From the NCBI RefSeq assembly GCF_039521325.1, contig NZ_BAAACD010000008.1: 64,000 nt of DNA; one strand, 5' to 3'. Positions within the stretch are counted from its first letter, which is position 1; each line of letters opens with the position of its first letter. The notes under the pieces were generated by a model, which saw nothing but the letters and a program-made list of their open reading frames with translations, was not told the origin of the DNA and searched no databases. This stretch comes from Clostridium_X cadaveris (lineage in GTDB: Bacteria > Bacillota > Clostridia > Clostridiales > Clostridiaceae). The position numbers and the translations under genes were made by a program. Below are positions 7,650 through 17,363 of the stretch, one piece after another.

Positions 7650-9656
7650 TTGGTTAAAAGAAATGTAACTGTAAGCATAGAAAATGGTCTTCATACTAGA
7701 ATTGCTGCGATGGTGGTTAATAAAGCTGCTGAAGTTAAGGAGCGTTATGGAGTTGACCTTCTTATAAAAAGAAAAAATGATAATTCTTTTATAGGAATAA
7801 GCATTCTTGCTTTAATATCTCTTAGAATTCAGCAAGGTGAAGTGATAACCATAGGATCTAAAAATTCTAATTATGCTTCAATAAAAGCTGTTGAGGTACT
7901 TTGTGACTATATAACAAAAGATCTTGCCTATAATTACGGCATAATGAATGAAGTTGATGCCATAATTCAAGAGAGTACCATAGCAAATGAACAGATTTTA
8001 TCGGACCTTCCTATGGGAATTATAGTTATAGATACAAACTGTACAATAAGCAATATAAATTCTTATGCTCTAAAAATATTAAATAAGCCTTCTAAAGATA
8101 TTTTAGGTCATCAAATCACAGATGTAATCCCTAACTCTGACCTTCCAAATATAATAAATACAGGAACTAAAGAGTTTGGTAAGATTCAACATATAAATAA
8201 TAATATACTCCTGGTAAATCGTTCTCCAATTATATCAGATAATCACATAATAGGTGCCGTTGGAGTTCTTCAGGATATCTCTGAAGTAATGGGTATGAAG
8301 GAAGTAAATACAAGATTCAAAAAACTCCTTGAAGCATCCCATGATATGATTTGCTTTGTTGATGAAAACAGAAAGATAACTTATATAAATCCAGCTTATG
8401 AGCACCATTTTAATATAAATCCAAATGATATTTTAGGAAAAGATCTTTTAGATGTGTCGCCAAATGGCCTTAGAATAAAGTCATTCACATCAAAAGAGAA
8501 GATAGAGAATTTTATCCAAAAGAAAGAAGGCATAGAGATAATCTCAAACATAGAACCTCTTTTTATAGATGGCGATTTCAAAGGAGTTATATCACTTTCT
8601 AAACCTTTAAGTGAAATACGTCATTGGATAGGAAAAGTAAAAAAATATGAGGCTGAGATAGATTACTATAGAGAAGAGCTCTTAAAACAAAGCAGAGAGC
8701 AAAATTCATTTAAGAATATAATCGGATTTAATTCAAATTTGAGAGATATAATTACAATGTGTAAAAAGGCTTCTCAAAGTCCATCAACAGTTCTTATAGG
8801 AGGTGAAAGCGGTACAGGTAAAGAGCTTATTGCAAAAGCTATTCATAGCAATAGTCCTCGTTATAATAACGCCTTCGTAAAAGTGAATTGTGCTGCAATA
8901 CCTGAAACTCTTATGGAGAGTGAATTATTCGGCTATGAGAAAGGAGCATTTACAGGTGCTTTAAAGAGTAAACCTGGAAAGTTTGCTATAGCTAATGAAG
9001 GAACTATATTTTTAGATGAAATTGGCGACCTTCCTCTTTCAATGCAGGTAAAACTTTTACGAGTGCTTCAAGAAAAAGAATTTGAGAGTCTTGGTTCTAC
9101 AAAACCACAAAAGATTGATGTAAGAATAATAGCTGCTACCAATAGAAATTTGGGTGAAATGGTTAGAGATGGTACATTTAGAGAAGATCTTTACTACAGA
9201 CTTAATGTTCTCTCCCTAGTCCTACCGCCTTTAAGAGAAAGAAAAGATGATATAAGACTGCTTGTTCATCATTTTATCCAAAAATTCAATACTGAACTAA
9301 ACAAGAATATACTTGGAATTGATAATAATGCATTGATGTTGCTTGAAAGATACGATTGGCCAGGTAATATAAGAGAACTTCAAAATATAATAGAACGTGC
9401 CATGAATCTATGCGAGTCTTCTATGATAAGCGTATCAGACCTTCCATTTCATCTTAAAGATGAAAAATATTCTGGTGATGCTCTTATAAACACTCCAAAT
9501 GGAGATATTATGCCTTTTGAGTGCTATGAAAAGGAAATAATAAAAGCTGCTATGGCTAAATACGGCAGTTACAATAAGGCTGGTAAAGCTCTTGGTCTTA
9601 CACACAGAACAATTTCATTGAAATGCAAAAAGTACGATATTGATATTAAGAAATAA
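7650..9656 (+). CDS. Sigma-54-dependent activator with N-terminal HPr-like domain (HPr-PAS-PAS-AAA-HTH)
   Basis: A 668-residue regulator. Residues 1-90 resemble the PTS phosphocarrier HPr: GLHTR puts His15 and Arg17 where HPr has its phospho-histidine loop, and Ser46 (NSFIGIS) aligns with the HPr regulatory serine. Two PAS sensor domains follow (about 115-210 and 222-320). The AAA+ sigma-54 domain has Walker A GESGTGKE (385-392), GAFTGA (432-437) and FLDEIGDLPL, and a Fis-type HTH ends the protein (YNKAGKALGLTHRTISLK). The TTG start is set by AAAGAGGTG. It is divergent from ptsI, whose promoter is of sigma-54 type. I infer that it activates ptsI in response to PTS phosphorylation state. The PAS ligand is unknown. 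Confidence 0.92.
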   Translation: MVKRNVTVSIENGLHTRIAAMVVNKAAEVKERYGVDLLIKRKNDNSFIGISILALISLRIQQGEVITIGSKNSNYASIKAVEVLCDYITKDLAYNYGIMNEVDAIIQESTIANEQILSDLPMGIIVIDTNCTISNINSYALKILNKPSKDILGHQITDVIPNSDLPNIINTGTKEFGKIQHINNNILLVNRSPIISDNHIIGAVGVLQDISEVMGMKEVNTRFKKLLEASHDMICFVDENRKITYINPAYEHHFNINPNDILGKDLLDVSPNGLRIKSFTSKEKIENFIQKKEGIEIISNIEPLFIDGDFKGVISLSKPLSEIRHWIGKVKKYEAEIDYYREELLKQSREQNSFKNIIGFNSNLRDIITMCKKASQSPSTVLIGGESGTGKELIAKAIHSNSPRYNNAFVKVNCAAIPETLMESELFGYEKGAFTGALKSKPGKFAIANEGTIFLDEIGDLPLSMQVKLLRVLQEKEFESLGSTKPQKIDVRIIAATNRNLGEMVRDGTFREDLYYRLNVLSLVLPPLRERKDDIRLLVHHFIQKFNTELNKNILGIDNNALMLLERYDWPGNIRELQNIIERAMNLCESSMISVSDLPFHLKDEKYSGDALINTPNGDIMPFECYEKEIIKAAMAKYGSYNKAGKALGLTHRTISLKCKKYDIDIKK

Positions 9657-9667
9657 ATAGTTAACAC

Positions 9668-9714
9668 AAATAAGGTGCTGTTGTAATACTAGTTTTTACA
9701 ACAGCACCTTATTT
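9668..9714 (+). terminator. Strong intrinsic terminator of the sigma-54 activator gene
   Basis: A 19-bp perfect stem: 9668-9686 pairs with 9696-9714 around a 9-nt loop, with GGTGCTGTTGTAA in the left arm. A T-rich tail follows. Confidence 0.9.
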
Positions 9715-10000
9715 ATTTAACTAAATAGAAGATTCCCGACACCCCATTAATTAATCCAAAAATAATTAGTGATAACATAATTGGTGATTTAAAGCATGTC
9801 TTATATTTGAACATTTCATTTTTTCTAGATGCCTTAAGTGCTAACAGATGCTCTTTTATTTTAAGCTTCTTAGCTACTCGAAGATAAATACATATAGCTA
9901 GTGCTATTATAATTACTTGCGCTACTATAGTTTCACTTGTAAAACTAGTCTTAATCTAATTATATCAATAGCTAAGGCTATAAACCTCATTTACTTGTAA
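9713..10000 (-). pseudogene. Remnant of a small membrane protein gene
   Basis: On the minus strand, 9713-9955 is an open frame with no ATG, GTG or TTG start ahead of its hydrophobic part. It reads TIVAQVIIIALAICIYLR, a basic loop, then MLSLIIFGLINGVSGIFYL and a stop at 9713-9715. A second frame just upstream begins MRFIALAIDII and runs into a stop after about 21 codons. Two hydrophobic helices and a basic loop suggest a membrane protein damaged by a frameshift. The remaining DNA in 9657-10032 shows nothing beyond the terminator. The family is not recognised, and chance coding is possible. Confidence 0.3.
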
Positions 10001-10032
10001 TATGGTTCAAATTATCGTATTCTAAAATTTTA

Positions 10033-10743
10033 TTAAAACATACTCATATTATCTTCAATAAAATCTTTCTGCTTATTCAAATATTCAATCAACGGTCTTA
10101 TATTATCATTTGTAGATTCATCTAAAGCTTTTTTATATTCAATTGAACTTTCACCATTCATATATTTAAGTGATAATCTATTATCAAGTAATTGTTTTAA
10201 AAATATAAATCTACCTATTCTCCCATTACCATCTTGAAATGGATGTATCCTTTCAAATTCTAAATGAAATTTTGCTATATCTTCTAAAGTTACTTCTTTT
10301 AGATTATTAAATTCATTTATTAAAATATTAAGTTTATCTTCAACTTCCCAAGGATTCGCAGTATCGAAGTTAGCTCCTAATATTTTATTAGAATACTTCT
10401 TAAAAACACCTACCAAACCTAAATCGTATAATCTAGTTCTATACATTAAACTAGCATGCCACTCTTTTATCATTTCTAAAGTTAAGGGTCTATCTAAATT
10501 ATCAATAACTAAATCAAATGTATAAAATGAATTAACAGTTTCCTGTACATCGTCTAAGGTATGAGTTCCTGTAACTATATTTTTTTCCATAAGCATTTGT
10601 AACGCTTCTGTTGTAAATGTACTTCCTTCTATTTTATTTGAATGATATATAAAATCATATTTTAAAATTTCATTTAGTGAATTATGAATTCCCTTTGTTT
10701 CTTTTAATATTTTTAGAAATCTATCATAATATTCCTTATTCAT
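10033..10743 (-). CDS. Fic domain protein (probable AMP-transferase)
   Basis: About 236 residues from the ATG at 10743, which follows a GGAGGTG site and avoids an unsupported 12-residue extension. The Fic core HPFQDGNGRIGR holds the catalytic histidine and phosphate-binding loop; Fic proteins transfer AMP or related groups to hydroxyls of target proteins. Near the N-terminus SNKIEG matches the (S/T)xxxE(G/N) inhibitory helix, which blocks ATP binding in autoinhibited Fic enzymes. No separate antitoxin gene is seen and no C-terminal winged helix is evident, so it looks like a self-inhibited single-gene Fic protein. The target is unknown. Confidence 0.9.
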   Translation of the reverse strand: MNKEYYDRFLKILKETKGIHNSLNEILKYDFIYHSNKIEGSTFTTEALQMLMEKNIVTGTHTLDDVQETVNSFYTFDLVIDNLDRPLTLEMIKEWHASLMYRTRLYDLGLVGVFKKYSNKILGANFDTANPWEVEDKLNILINEFNNLKEVTLEDIAKFHLEFERIHPFQDGNGRIGRFIFLKQLLDNRLSLKYMNGESSIEYKKALDESTNDNIRPLIEYLNKQKDFIEDNMSMF

Positions 10744-10911
10744 TCTAATCCCTACACCTCCATTAATTAAATTTCTCATATCTTCTATTTTAAAATTTAT
10801 AATACATTCAGTAATCCTTGTAATATTATTATTTAATATACTTATATTCTATAATAAACACTTTCTTAAGTACATATTATAGGTTAATCAGTCCTTTTAC
10901 AGTTTATTTTT

Positions 10912-13900
10912 TTAACTTCTTTCTATTCTTACTTTGCTTCCACCTCTGCCTGCTTCTGCTGGAGTTAATATTAGTTTTACTGGCACTCTATTTTTTATAG
11001 ATTCTACGTGACTTATTAGACCTATTTTCAGTTTATCATTATGAATTTTTTCTAATGAACTCATAACAACCTCTAAAAGATCATCATCCAAGGTTCCAAA
11101 TCCTTCATCTAGGAAAAACAACTCTAAAGGCGCAGTACCTTTAAGCTGAATCTCAGCAGATAAAGCTAAAGCTAGTGCCAAAGATGCTAAAAACGTTTCT
11201 CCTCCTGACAAGGTTGAAGCCTCTCTTTCAACTCCACCATTTTTGTTATCCCTTATAAGGAATTTACCATTATCATCTACTTCTAATCCATAGTTTCCAT
11301 TAGTTATTTCTTTTAATCGTTTTGATGCTTCTATAGATACATATTTTAATCTTGTAGTAGCTACAAATTCAACAAACTTCTTGCCTTTGAAAAGTTTTTC
11401 TAAATCTCCTAAAAGTCCAAGTTTACGGTCAAGCTTTTCCTTCTTTTTTAGAAGTTCAGAAAGCTCAAAGAGTTTTTCTTTTATAATCCTAACTTCTTCT
11501 TCAACTTTTATTTTTGACTCATTAAGTTCTTTATACTTCTCTTCTGTTTTCACCTTATCTTCTTGAAGCTTTGCCCACTGCTCTTCTTCAATCTCTCTAT
11601 TATCAAGTTTCTTCAATACACTTTCTATAGCTCCATTATTTTTCGAAACCTCTTCGCTATATCTCTCTATATACTCTTTTAAAGATCCAATCTCTTCTAC
11701 ATTAAGTATGTTTTTCTTTGCCTCTTCTATGGTTTTGAACCCTTGAAGTTCTAAATTCTTATCTATATTCTTATGATCTTCTGCTTTTCTTTTATGAAGT
11801 TCTGTTAATCTGCTCATTACTGCAATAAGCTTTTCATTGTTTTGTTGATATATCTTCTCTTTATCTTCTTTTATCTTTTCTGCTTTTACAAAATTATCTT
11901 CTATTGTCTTTATTATATTTTCAATCCTTATAAGCACAGCGCCTATATCTTCTACATCTCCAACTTTATTCTTTATAAGTGATATCTTTTCATTGTGGAT
12001 CTTAGTCTTTTCTTCTATAGCTGTATTTCCCTTTGTAAGGTCATTTTCTATTTTCTTTGATTCTTGCTCTAAAGCCTTCATATTAAGCTCTGCATCTTCT
12101 AATCTCTTTCTATATACCTTTAAATCCTTTAAAAGATTTTCCCTCTCTTTTTCGCAAGCTAATATCTCTTGACTTTTAGCTTTAAAATCCATTATCCCAG
12201 TTTCTTTTACAAGGCAATCATAAACTATTTCAATTTCTTTTAATGCTTCATGATTTTTCTCTAAGTCACTATCAATTTCCTTAAGCTGATTTTTCTTTTC
12301 ATTGATTGTACTTCTTAAAGTACTTATGTTAGTTTCAAGTTTATGTTTTTCTTCCAGAAGCTTTTTCATATATTCTTCTAGTTTATTTTTATTGCCATCA
12401 TATTCAGATATAGCTTTTTTCAACTGTTCAAAACTATTATTCAATTCTTCTACAGAAATATTTTTGAAGTCATCACCTAATGCTGCTATGCCATCATTTG
12501 CTTTTTCTATATTTCCATTACATATGTCTATATTAGTTTTTCCCTTTGTGATATTTTCTTCTATTAACTTTAATTCTTTTTCATTTGCTTCAAGTCCCTT
12601 TTCTATACCCTTATCATCTCTTAAATCTTTATGTTTAATATTTTCTCTATGATGGTCTGTCGAACCACACACTGGGCATACATCACCTGTTTTTAATTCT
12701 TCCCTAAGCTTATAAGCTAGATTTTCTATTTCTAGTTCTTTAATTTTTGTTTTTAATTCTGCAATACTATGCTCTAAAAGAATTTTTTTTGCTTCCTCTT
12801 TCTGCACGGACATTTTATAATCTTTAAGAGCCTCATTAGCTGATTCTATTATTTTGGTATGCTCATGATACTTATTCCACTTTTCTTTAGCTTCTAGAAG
12901 CTGTTTTTGAAGAGCTACTATATCATTTTGGTTTCCCGGACACTTATTAATCATATTTTCCAAAATAATTTTCTTTTCTTCATAAATTTTTTGTTTTTCT
13001 TCAAAGGATTTATATAACTCTCTTTCCTTAAGCTGAAGTTCTTCTACATCTCTTTGACCCCTAAGCTTCTTGGATTCATTACCATTCTTAAGCTTTAATA
13101 TGTCTTCTAATTTATCTTTAACTCTAGCTCCTTCTAAAACTTTTTCCTTTAAGCTTCCATCTATTTTGAGCTGTTCAGATTTTTCTTCTGCTTGATTTAT
13201 ACTTGAGTTTATTTCAAATATTTCACCAGAAAGCTTCTCCATAATCTTTGTCTTTTTCTCTAATTCGTCTCCAAGCTTCACCATGTCTTTTTTCATTATA
13301 ATTATTTCTTTTTCAATGGTCTCTAAAAGTGCTTTTTCTTTTAATGCATCTTCTGCCTTCTGTTTCTTTATGATAAAATCCGGAAGTTTTTCCTCCTTGT
13401 TATCTCTGCATTCCTGCCATTGAATATCAGCTTTCTCCTTCTGAGATTTTGAAAACTCCACAGCTTCTTCAAAATTTCTTTTCTCCTTCTCAGAGTTTGC
13501 TATATCATTTATGGTTTTTTCATAAGAATCTATATATGGCATTACCTTAGATGCTCCCTCTCCAAGGAATACTTTCTCCTTACATGATTCTATCTCTTCT
13601 CTTTTATTTTCAAGAACTTCTTTCTTACATCTAAGTTCCTTTAGTTCAAGCTGCAAATCCCATACAATTTTTTGATTTTCATATTGCTTTTCTAATTCAC
13701 TTACTTCTATAGATATCTTTTCTAATTCCTTATTAACTTGCTCAAATAACTCCTCTCTTTCTTTAAGTTTTTCTTCGCTGAAATCTTCATAACCTTTAAG
13801 CTGTCCTATAAGAACACTGTTTTCAGTTTTTTCCTTATTGATTTCAAAGGAAAGTTTTCTTGAAAGATCATCACCATATTGCTGAAGATTAAAGAGCCTT

Positions 13901-14406
13901 TCTAGCATCCTTCTTCTATCTACACCTTCAAGCTTTAAAAATTCGCTGAATTTCCCCTGTGGAAGCACTACAGTTCTGGTAAAATCATCTAGATTTAATC
14001 CGATTATTTCTTTACATTTATTGTCCACCATTGTCTTCGAGTCTGCGAGTACTTCAGGTATTCCTCCTGTAATGTCTACTACTTTACATTTACCCGACTT
14101 CGCATTCTCTGTCTTTTTATCTTTCTTGAACTCTCTCTCTACTAAATATCTCTTTTTTTCTGCTCCCGATATCTGAAATTCAAAGCTTACATTTCCACTG
14201 TCACAATTAGCATTTATATAATTACTGCTATCTCTAGCTACCTTTCCATATAGTGCTAGGGTTATTCCATCTAATACTGTAGATTTACCGCTACCAGTTG
14301 GACCAAAGATACCAAAAAGTCCTCTATCACTAAGCTTTTCAAAATCAATAACCTGTTCTTCTATAAAACTATTTATTCCCTTTATTTTAAGCTTAATTGG
14401 TCTCAT
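10912..14406 (-). CDS. sbcC: Exonuclease SbcCD, ATPase subunit SbcC (Rad50 type)
   Basis: A 1164-residue SMC-like ATPase. Walker A GPTGSGKS is at about 35-42, followed by long coiled coils. The zinc hook CPVCGS is near the middle, about residue 575. The C-terminal half has the ABC signature LSGGETF and Walker B FFLDEGFGTLDDD. With SbcD it forms the Mre11/Rad50-like nuclease that cleaves DNA hairpins and processes double-strand ends. The start overlaps the end of sbcD by 14 bp, indicating translational coupling. Coiled-coil length is normal for the family. Confidence 0.96.
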   Translation of the reverse strand: MRPIKLKIKGINSFIEEQVIDFEKLSDRGLFGIFGPTGSGKSTVLDGITLALYGKVARDSSNYINANCDSGNVSFEFQISGAEKKRYLVEREFKKDKKTENAKSGKCKVVDITGGIPEVLADSKTMVDNKCKEIIGLNLDDFTRTVVLPQGKFSEFLKLEGVDRRRMLERLFNLQQYGDDLSRKLSFEINKEKTENSVLIGQLKGYEDFSEEKLKEREELFEQVNKELEKISIEVSELEKQYENQKIVWDLQLELKELRCKKEVLENKREEIESCKEKVFLGEGASKVMPYIDSYEKTINDIANSEKEKRNFEEAVEFSKSQKEKADIQWQECRDNKEEKLPDFIIKKQKAEDALKEKALLETIEKEIIIMKKDMVKLGDELEKKTKIMEKLSGEIFEINSSINQAEEKSEQLKIDGSLKEKVLEGARVKDKLEDILKLKNGNESKKLRGQRDVEELQLKERELYKSFEEKQKIYEEKKIILENMINKCPGNQNDIVALQKQLLEAKEKWNKYHEHTKIIESANEALKDYKMSVQKEEAKKILLEHSIAELKTKIKELEIENLAYKLREELKTGDVCPVCGSTDHHRENIKHKDLRDDKGIEKGLEANEKELKLIEENITKGKTNIDICNGNIEKANDGIAALGDDFKNISVEELNNSFEQLKKAISEYDGNKNKLEEYMKKLLEEKHKLETNISTLRSTINEKKNQLKEIDSDLEKNHEALKEIEIVYDCLVKETGIMDFKAKSQEILACEKERENLLKDLKVYRKRLEDAELNMKALEQESKKIENDLTKGNTAIEEKTKIHNEKISLIKNKVGDVEDIGAVLIRIENIIKTIEDNFVKAEKIKEDKEKIYQQNNEKLIAVMSRLTELHKRKAEDHKNIDKNLELQGFKTIEEAKKNILNVEEIGSLKEYIERYSEEVSKNNGAIESVLKKLDNREIEEEQWAKLQEDKVKTEEKYKELNESKIKVEEEVRIIKEKLFELSELLKKKEKLDRKLGLLGDLEKLFKGKKFVEFVATTRLKYVSIEASKRLKEITNGNYGLEVDDNGKFLIRDNKNGGVEREASTLSGGETFLASLALALALSAEIQLKGTAPLELFFLDEGFGTLDDDLLEVVMSSLEKIHNDKLKIGLISHVESIKNRVPVKLILTPAEAGRGGSKVRIERS

Positions 14407-15613
14407 CCTTATCCCCCTCTTTTAATAAAACTGACATCAATAATTCTACCAGTTCTTCCTCCGGTTCTGCTCCTCTTTCTTTCTTATAAAACTCCTTAAA
14501 TATATCTTCAAAAGGCTTTTCTGCAAAGTTTTCTTCATCTTTAAAATCATCTTCTCCTATGATTTTAGGTGTTATTTCTAGAATATCCTTCTTTAAATCT
14601 TTCATCTTTTTTATCTCATCTTCTCTTATATATCTGTCAGACGTTATCTCCAAATACACCCAGCAGTTTTTCTCTCTATTTTCTTCACACTTTTCAATAG
14701 CCTCATCTATGCTTTTGCACTTCCAAACTTCTATGGGCTTATAAACTTTAAAATTAACTTCGCTTATATGACACTGCTTCATAGGTTTAACATCTACTAC
14801 AAAACACTTTTTATCGAAAGAAATCTCTTTTCTATTATAGTGAAGTGGAGATCCTGAATACCTAGCCCTCTTGTTTGTTCCAGGTACTATTTGAGGTTTA
14901 TGCACATGACCTAATGCTATATATTGAGCTTCATCAGGAAAGCATCCTCCGTCTACAATGTAACTACCTCCAAGCTGAATACTTCTTTCTGAACCACTTT
15001 CCTCACTTCCCATAGCAAAAAGATGTGAAACCACAAGATTGATAGTGTCCTCTCTATAATTAGATTTCAGATTATCAAAAAGATCGTGAATTCTATCGCT
15101 ATAACATTTTAGCCTTTCATCATCACTATCCATATCTCCATATAAAACCTCATTAAGTCTTTTTTCACTTGGGTATGGCACTGTAAGTATTACAGATTTC
15201 TCTCCATTTATCTCTATCTCGATGAAACCTTCTCCAGAATTCAATATCTTATGCTTTCCATAGTCTCCTGGTTGTACAATTGTCTTTGGCGTACCCACCA
15301 TAATAATTCCATGTTCCATGGCTAAAGGTCCCGCTGCTACTAATCGCTCAGGGTTATCATGATTCCCAGAAATCACTAAAGTAAGTCTTTTTCCATGGTT
15401 TGATATCCTTTTTAATGTATCATAAAACATCTTTTCTGCTCTAGCTGGCGGATTACTGCTATCATATACATCACCAGCAATTATGACTAAATCTACATCT
15501 TGTCTTTCTACAATCTCAATAAAATCATTTAAAAACAATTCTTGTTCATCCATTCTACTTTGACCTTCTAGGTTCTTCCCTAAATGCCAATCACCAGTAT
15601 GCAATATTCTCAT
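14393..15613 (-). CDS. sbcD: Exonuclease SbcCD, nuclease subunit SbcD (Mre11 type)
   Basis: About 406 residues from the ATG at 15613, chosen because GAGGAGG precedes it and the protein then begins MRILHTGDWHLGKNL as the family does. Metallophosphoesterase motifs are in order: GDWHLG, AGDVYDSSNPP, SGNHDNPERL, VSHLFAMG and ALGHVHKPQ. They bind the two Mn ions for 3'-5' exonuclease and hairpin-opening endonuclease activity. The gene overlaps sbcC, its partner subunit. Confidence 0.96.
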   Translation of the reverse strand: MRILHTGDWHLGKNLEGQSRMDEQELFLNDFIEIVERQDVDLVIIAGDVYDSSNPPARAEKMFYDTLKRISNHGKRLTLVISGNHDNPERLVAAGPLAMEHGIIMVGTPKTIVQPGDYGKHKILNSGEGFIEIEINGEKSVILTVPYPSEKRLNEVLYGDMDSDDERLKCYSDRIHDLFDNLKSNYREDTINLVVSHLFAMGSEESGSERSIQLGGSYIVDGGCFPDEAQYIALGHVHKPQIVPGTNKRARYSGSPLHYNRKEISFDKKCFVVDVKPMKQCHISEVNFKVYKPIEVWKCKSIDEAIEKCEENREKNCWVYLEITSDRYIREDEIKKMKDLKKDILEITPKIIGEDDFKDEENFAEKPFEDIFKEFYKKERGAEPEEELVELLMSVLLKEGDKDETN

Positions 15614-15690
15614 AAATTTCCTCCTCTTTGTCCCCATCTTATATAATCAAATTTAACCAAATACATTTACTTTTAATCCTCTTAAAAATA

Positions 15691-15720
15691 AAAGCACTGA
15701 TCTTTTAAGATTAGTGCTTT
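15691..15720 (-). terminator. Intrinsic terminator after the membrane TPR gene
   Basis: AAAGCACTGATCTT (15691-15704) pairs with AAGATTAGTGCTTT (15707-15720) with one irregular pair. On the minus strand a TTTTATTTTT tract follows. It separates sbcD from the cit/TPR unit. Confidence 0.8.
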
Positions 15721-15766
15721 ACATTATAGCTTTATTATATCAAATTTTCACTAAAAATAAATCTAC

Positions 15767-16483
15767 TTATTTATTGATTAAGTCCTGAAACTCTTTATGT
15801 TGTCTCACATTGTCAAAGTCATGTTCTTCTTTTGCTGCTTCTTTTGCTGAAGGTTTTAATTCTATAGCTTTTTTTAGATTTACTAAAGTATTCTCTAGTT
15901 CTCCTCTTCTTCCATAAATAGATGCCTTTCCATAGTAACTCCACTCATAATCAGGCTCCACCTCTATAGCTTTATCGTACCAAACTAAAGCCTCATCATA
16001 CCTTCCGAAGAGTTCATATATTAAAGCTTTGTTAAACCTTCCATATCCGTATTCAGGATCTATTTCTAGTGCCTTATCTAAATCCGCTAAAGCCTTATCC
16101 TTATTTCCAGCTACTATATTTGATGAAAAGCCATAGGCCCTTCCCCTAAGAGTGTATGCTCTTTTGCTATCTGGATATTTTTCTATAACATCTGAAGTTA
16201 TCTTTATTACTTTGTTATACTTATCTTTATCCTCGCTAAATAAAAGGCTCTCTGCCTCATCACACTTTACTCCCTCAAAGGATTCTCTTTCTTTTCTTTC
16301 AGCTTCTATACGCTGTTTTTCAGCTTGCTTTTCATTTTCTTTAGCTTTGATTTCCATATCATACTGCTGTTTTAAAGAATCAGTTTTACGTTTATTTTCT
16401 ATGTAAGTATATCCTATTATGCCTACAGCTATTAAAGCAAAGATTATAAAAATTATAAGCTTATTCCTCGTCTTTTTATCCAT
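15767..16483 (-). CDS. Membrane-anchored TPR protein
   Basis: A 238-residue protein with one N-terminal membrane helix (LIIFIIFALIAVGIIGYTYI), a charged coiled-coil segment (about 30-70) and then four or five tetratricopeptide repeats. YGRFNKALIYELFGRYDEAL and WSYYGKASIYGRRGELENTL are the clearest. TPR domains scaffold protein contacts; the specific partner is unknown. It begins 19 bp after citG on the same strand and is probably carried on the citC-X-G transcript, although nothing in the protein ties it to citramalate lyase. Confidence 0.75.
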   Translation of the reverse strand: MDKKTRNKLIIFIIFALIAVGIIGYTYIENKRKTDSLKQQYDMEIKAKENEKQAEKQRIEAERKERESFEGVKCDEAESLLFSEDKDKYNKVIKITSDVIEKYPDSKRAYTLRGRAYGFSSNIVAGNKDKALADLDKALEIDPEYGYGRFNKALIYELFGRYDEALVWYDKAIEVEPDYEWSYYGKASIYGRRGELENTLVNLKKAIELKPSAKEAAKEEHDFDNVRQHKEFQDLINK

Positions 16484-16502
16484 TTAAATCACCTTTTAAT
16501 TA

Positions 16503-17363
16503 TTATTTGACTATAGACTTTACATTGTGAAAGAAGATTGTCATTGCTAATAAATCAGCACTACCTCCAGGACTTATTCCTTTGCTTATAAAATCTTTGT
16601 CCATATCATCTATAAATTTTCTTCCCTCATCAGTTCTCATGGCTCCCATAGAAATAGCTTCTTTCGCTGTATTCTGAACATAATAAAGAATTTCTATAGG
16701 TTTCCTATGAAGTAGCGTTGTATCCTCACAGCATGTCATTATATGAATCAAAGTATTTGCTATTCTTTGATTTTCGCTTAGATTTTTGCCTTCTTCATAC
16801 ACCATTAAACCCACTTTTAAAGCTATAGGAAGTCCTTTAGCAACCTCTCCTCTTATGCCTTTTAACCCATACTTTAAATATAATTTTTCTCCATAGGTGA
16901 GTTTCTCTTTTTTATCTAAATCTCTAAAATCTTCTTCTATAATGCCTTTTGTCATGCATCTTATATACTTTTCTATTTCATCAAAGGTTTTTCCTCTTTT
17001 TATAGTTAAAGTAACCGCCCCTAAAGATATAAGCATTAGAAATATTATTCCCTTTTGAGTGTTTATTCCTCTAGTGGCATGAAACATAGCTTCTTCGGCT
17101 TTTACGCCTATTTTTCTAAGCTTTTTAAATAATTCTTCTTCATTGTCTTCATTTAAAGACACCTCTACAGCTTCACAAAAAAATCGACTTATTGCAAGGC
17201 TACTGTCTATGAAGGTGAAATGATTCATATCTTTATGTGAACCAGTGGATATAGGTGATACAAGTCCTGGTGCCGGATAGCATGACACCTCATAAAGCAT
17301 GGCCTTAAGTGCAAATTCACTTAAAATATGTGGCAGATCTTTAGTTGAAATCTCATTATTCAT
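16503..17363 (-). CDS. citG: Triphosphoribosyl-dephospho-CoA synthase
   Basis: A 286-residue CitG family enzyme. It joins ATP and dephospho-CoA to make the precursor of the lyase prosthetic group. The signature block PGLVSPISTGSHKDMNHF near residue 40 and the C-terminal SPGGSADLLA are family hallmarks. It overlaps citX by 8 bp. With citX and citC it forms the accessory unit for the CitDEF-type lyase at 19.1-21.8 kb, which here is expected to act on citramalate. Confidence 0.93.
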   Translation of the reverse strand: MNNEISTKDLPHILSEFALKAMLYEVSCYPAPGLVSPISTGSHKDMNHFTFIDSSLAISRFFCEAVEVSLNEDNEEELFKKLRKIGVKAEEAMFHATRGINTQKGIIFLMLISLGAVTLTIKRGKTFDEIEKYIRCMTKGIIEEDFRDLDKKEKLTYGEKLYLKYGLKGIRGEVAKGLPIALKVGLMVYEEGKNLSENQRIANTLIHIMTCCEDTTLLHRKPIEILYYVQNTAKEAISMGAMRTDEGRKFIDDMDKDFISKGISPGGSADLLAMTIFFHNVKSIVK

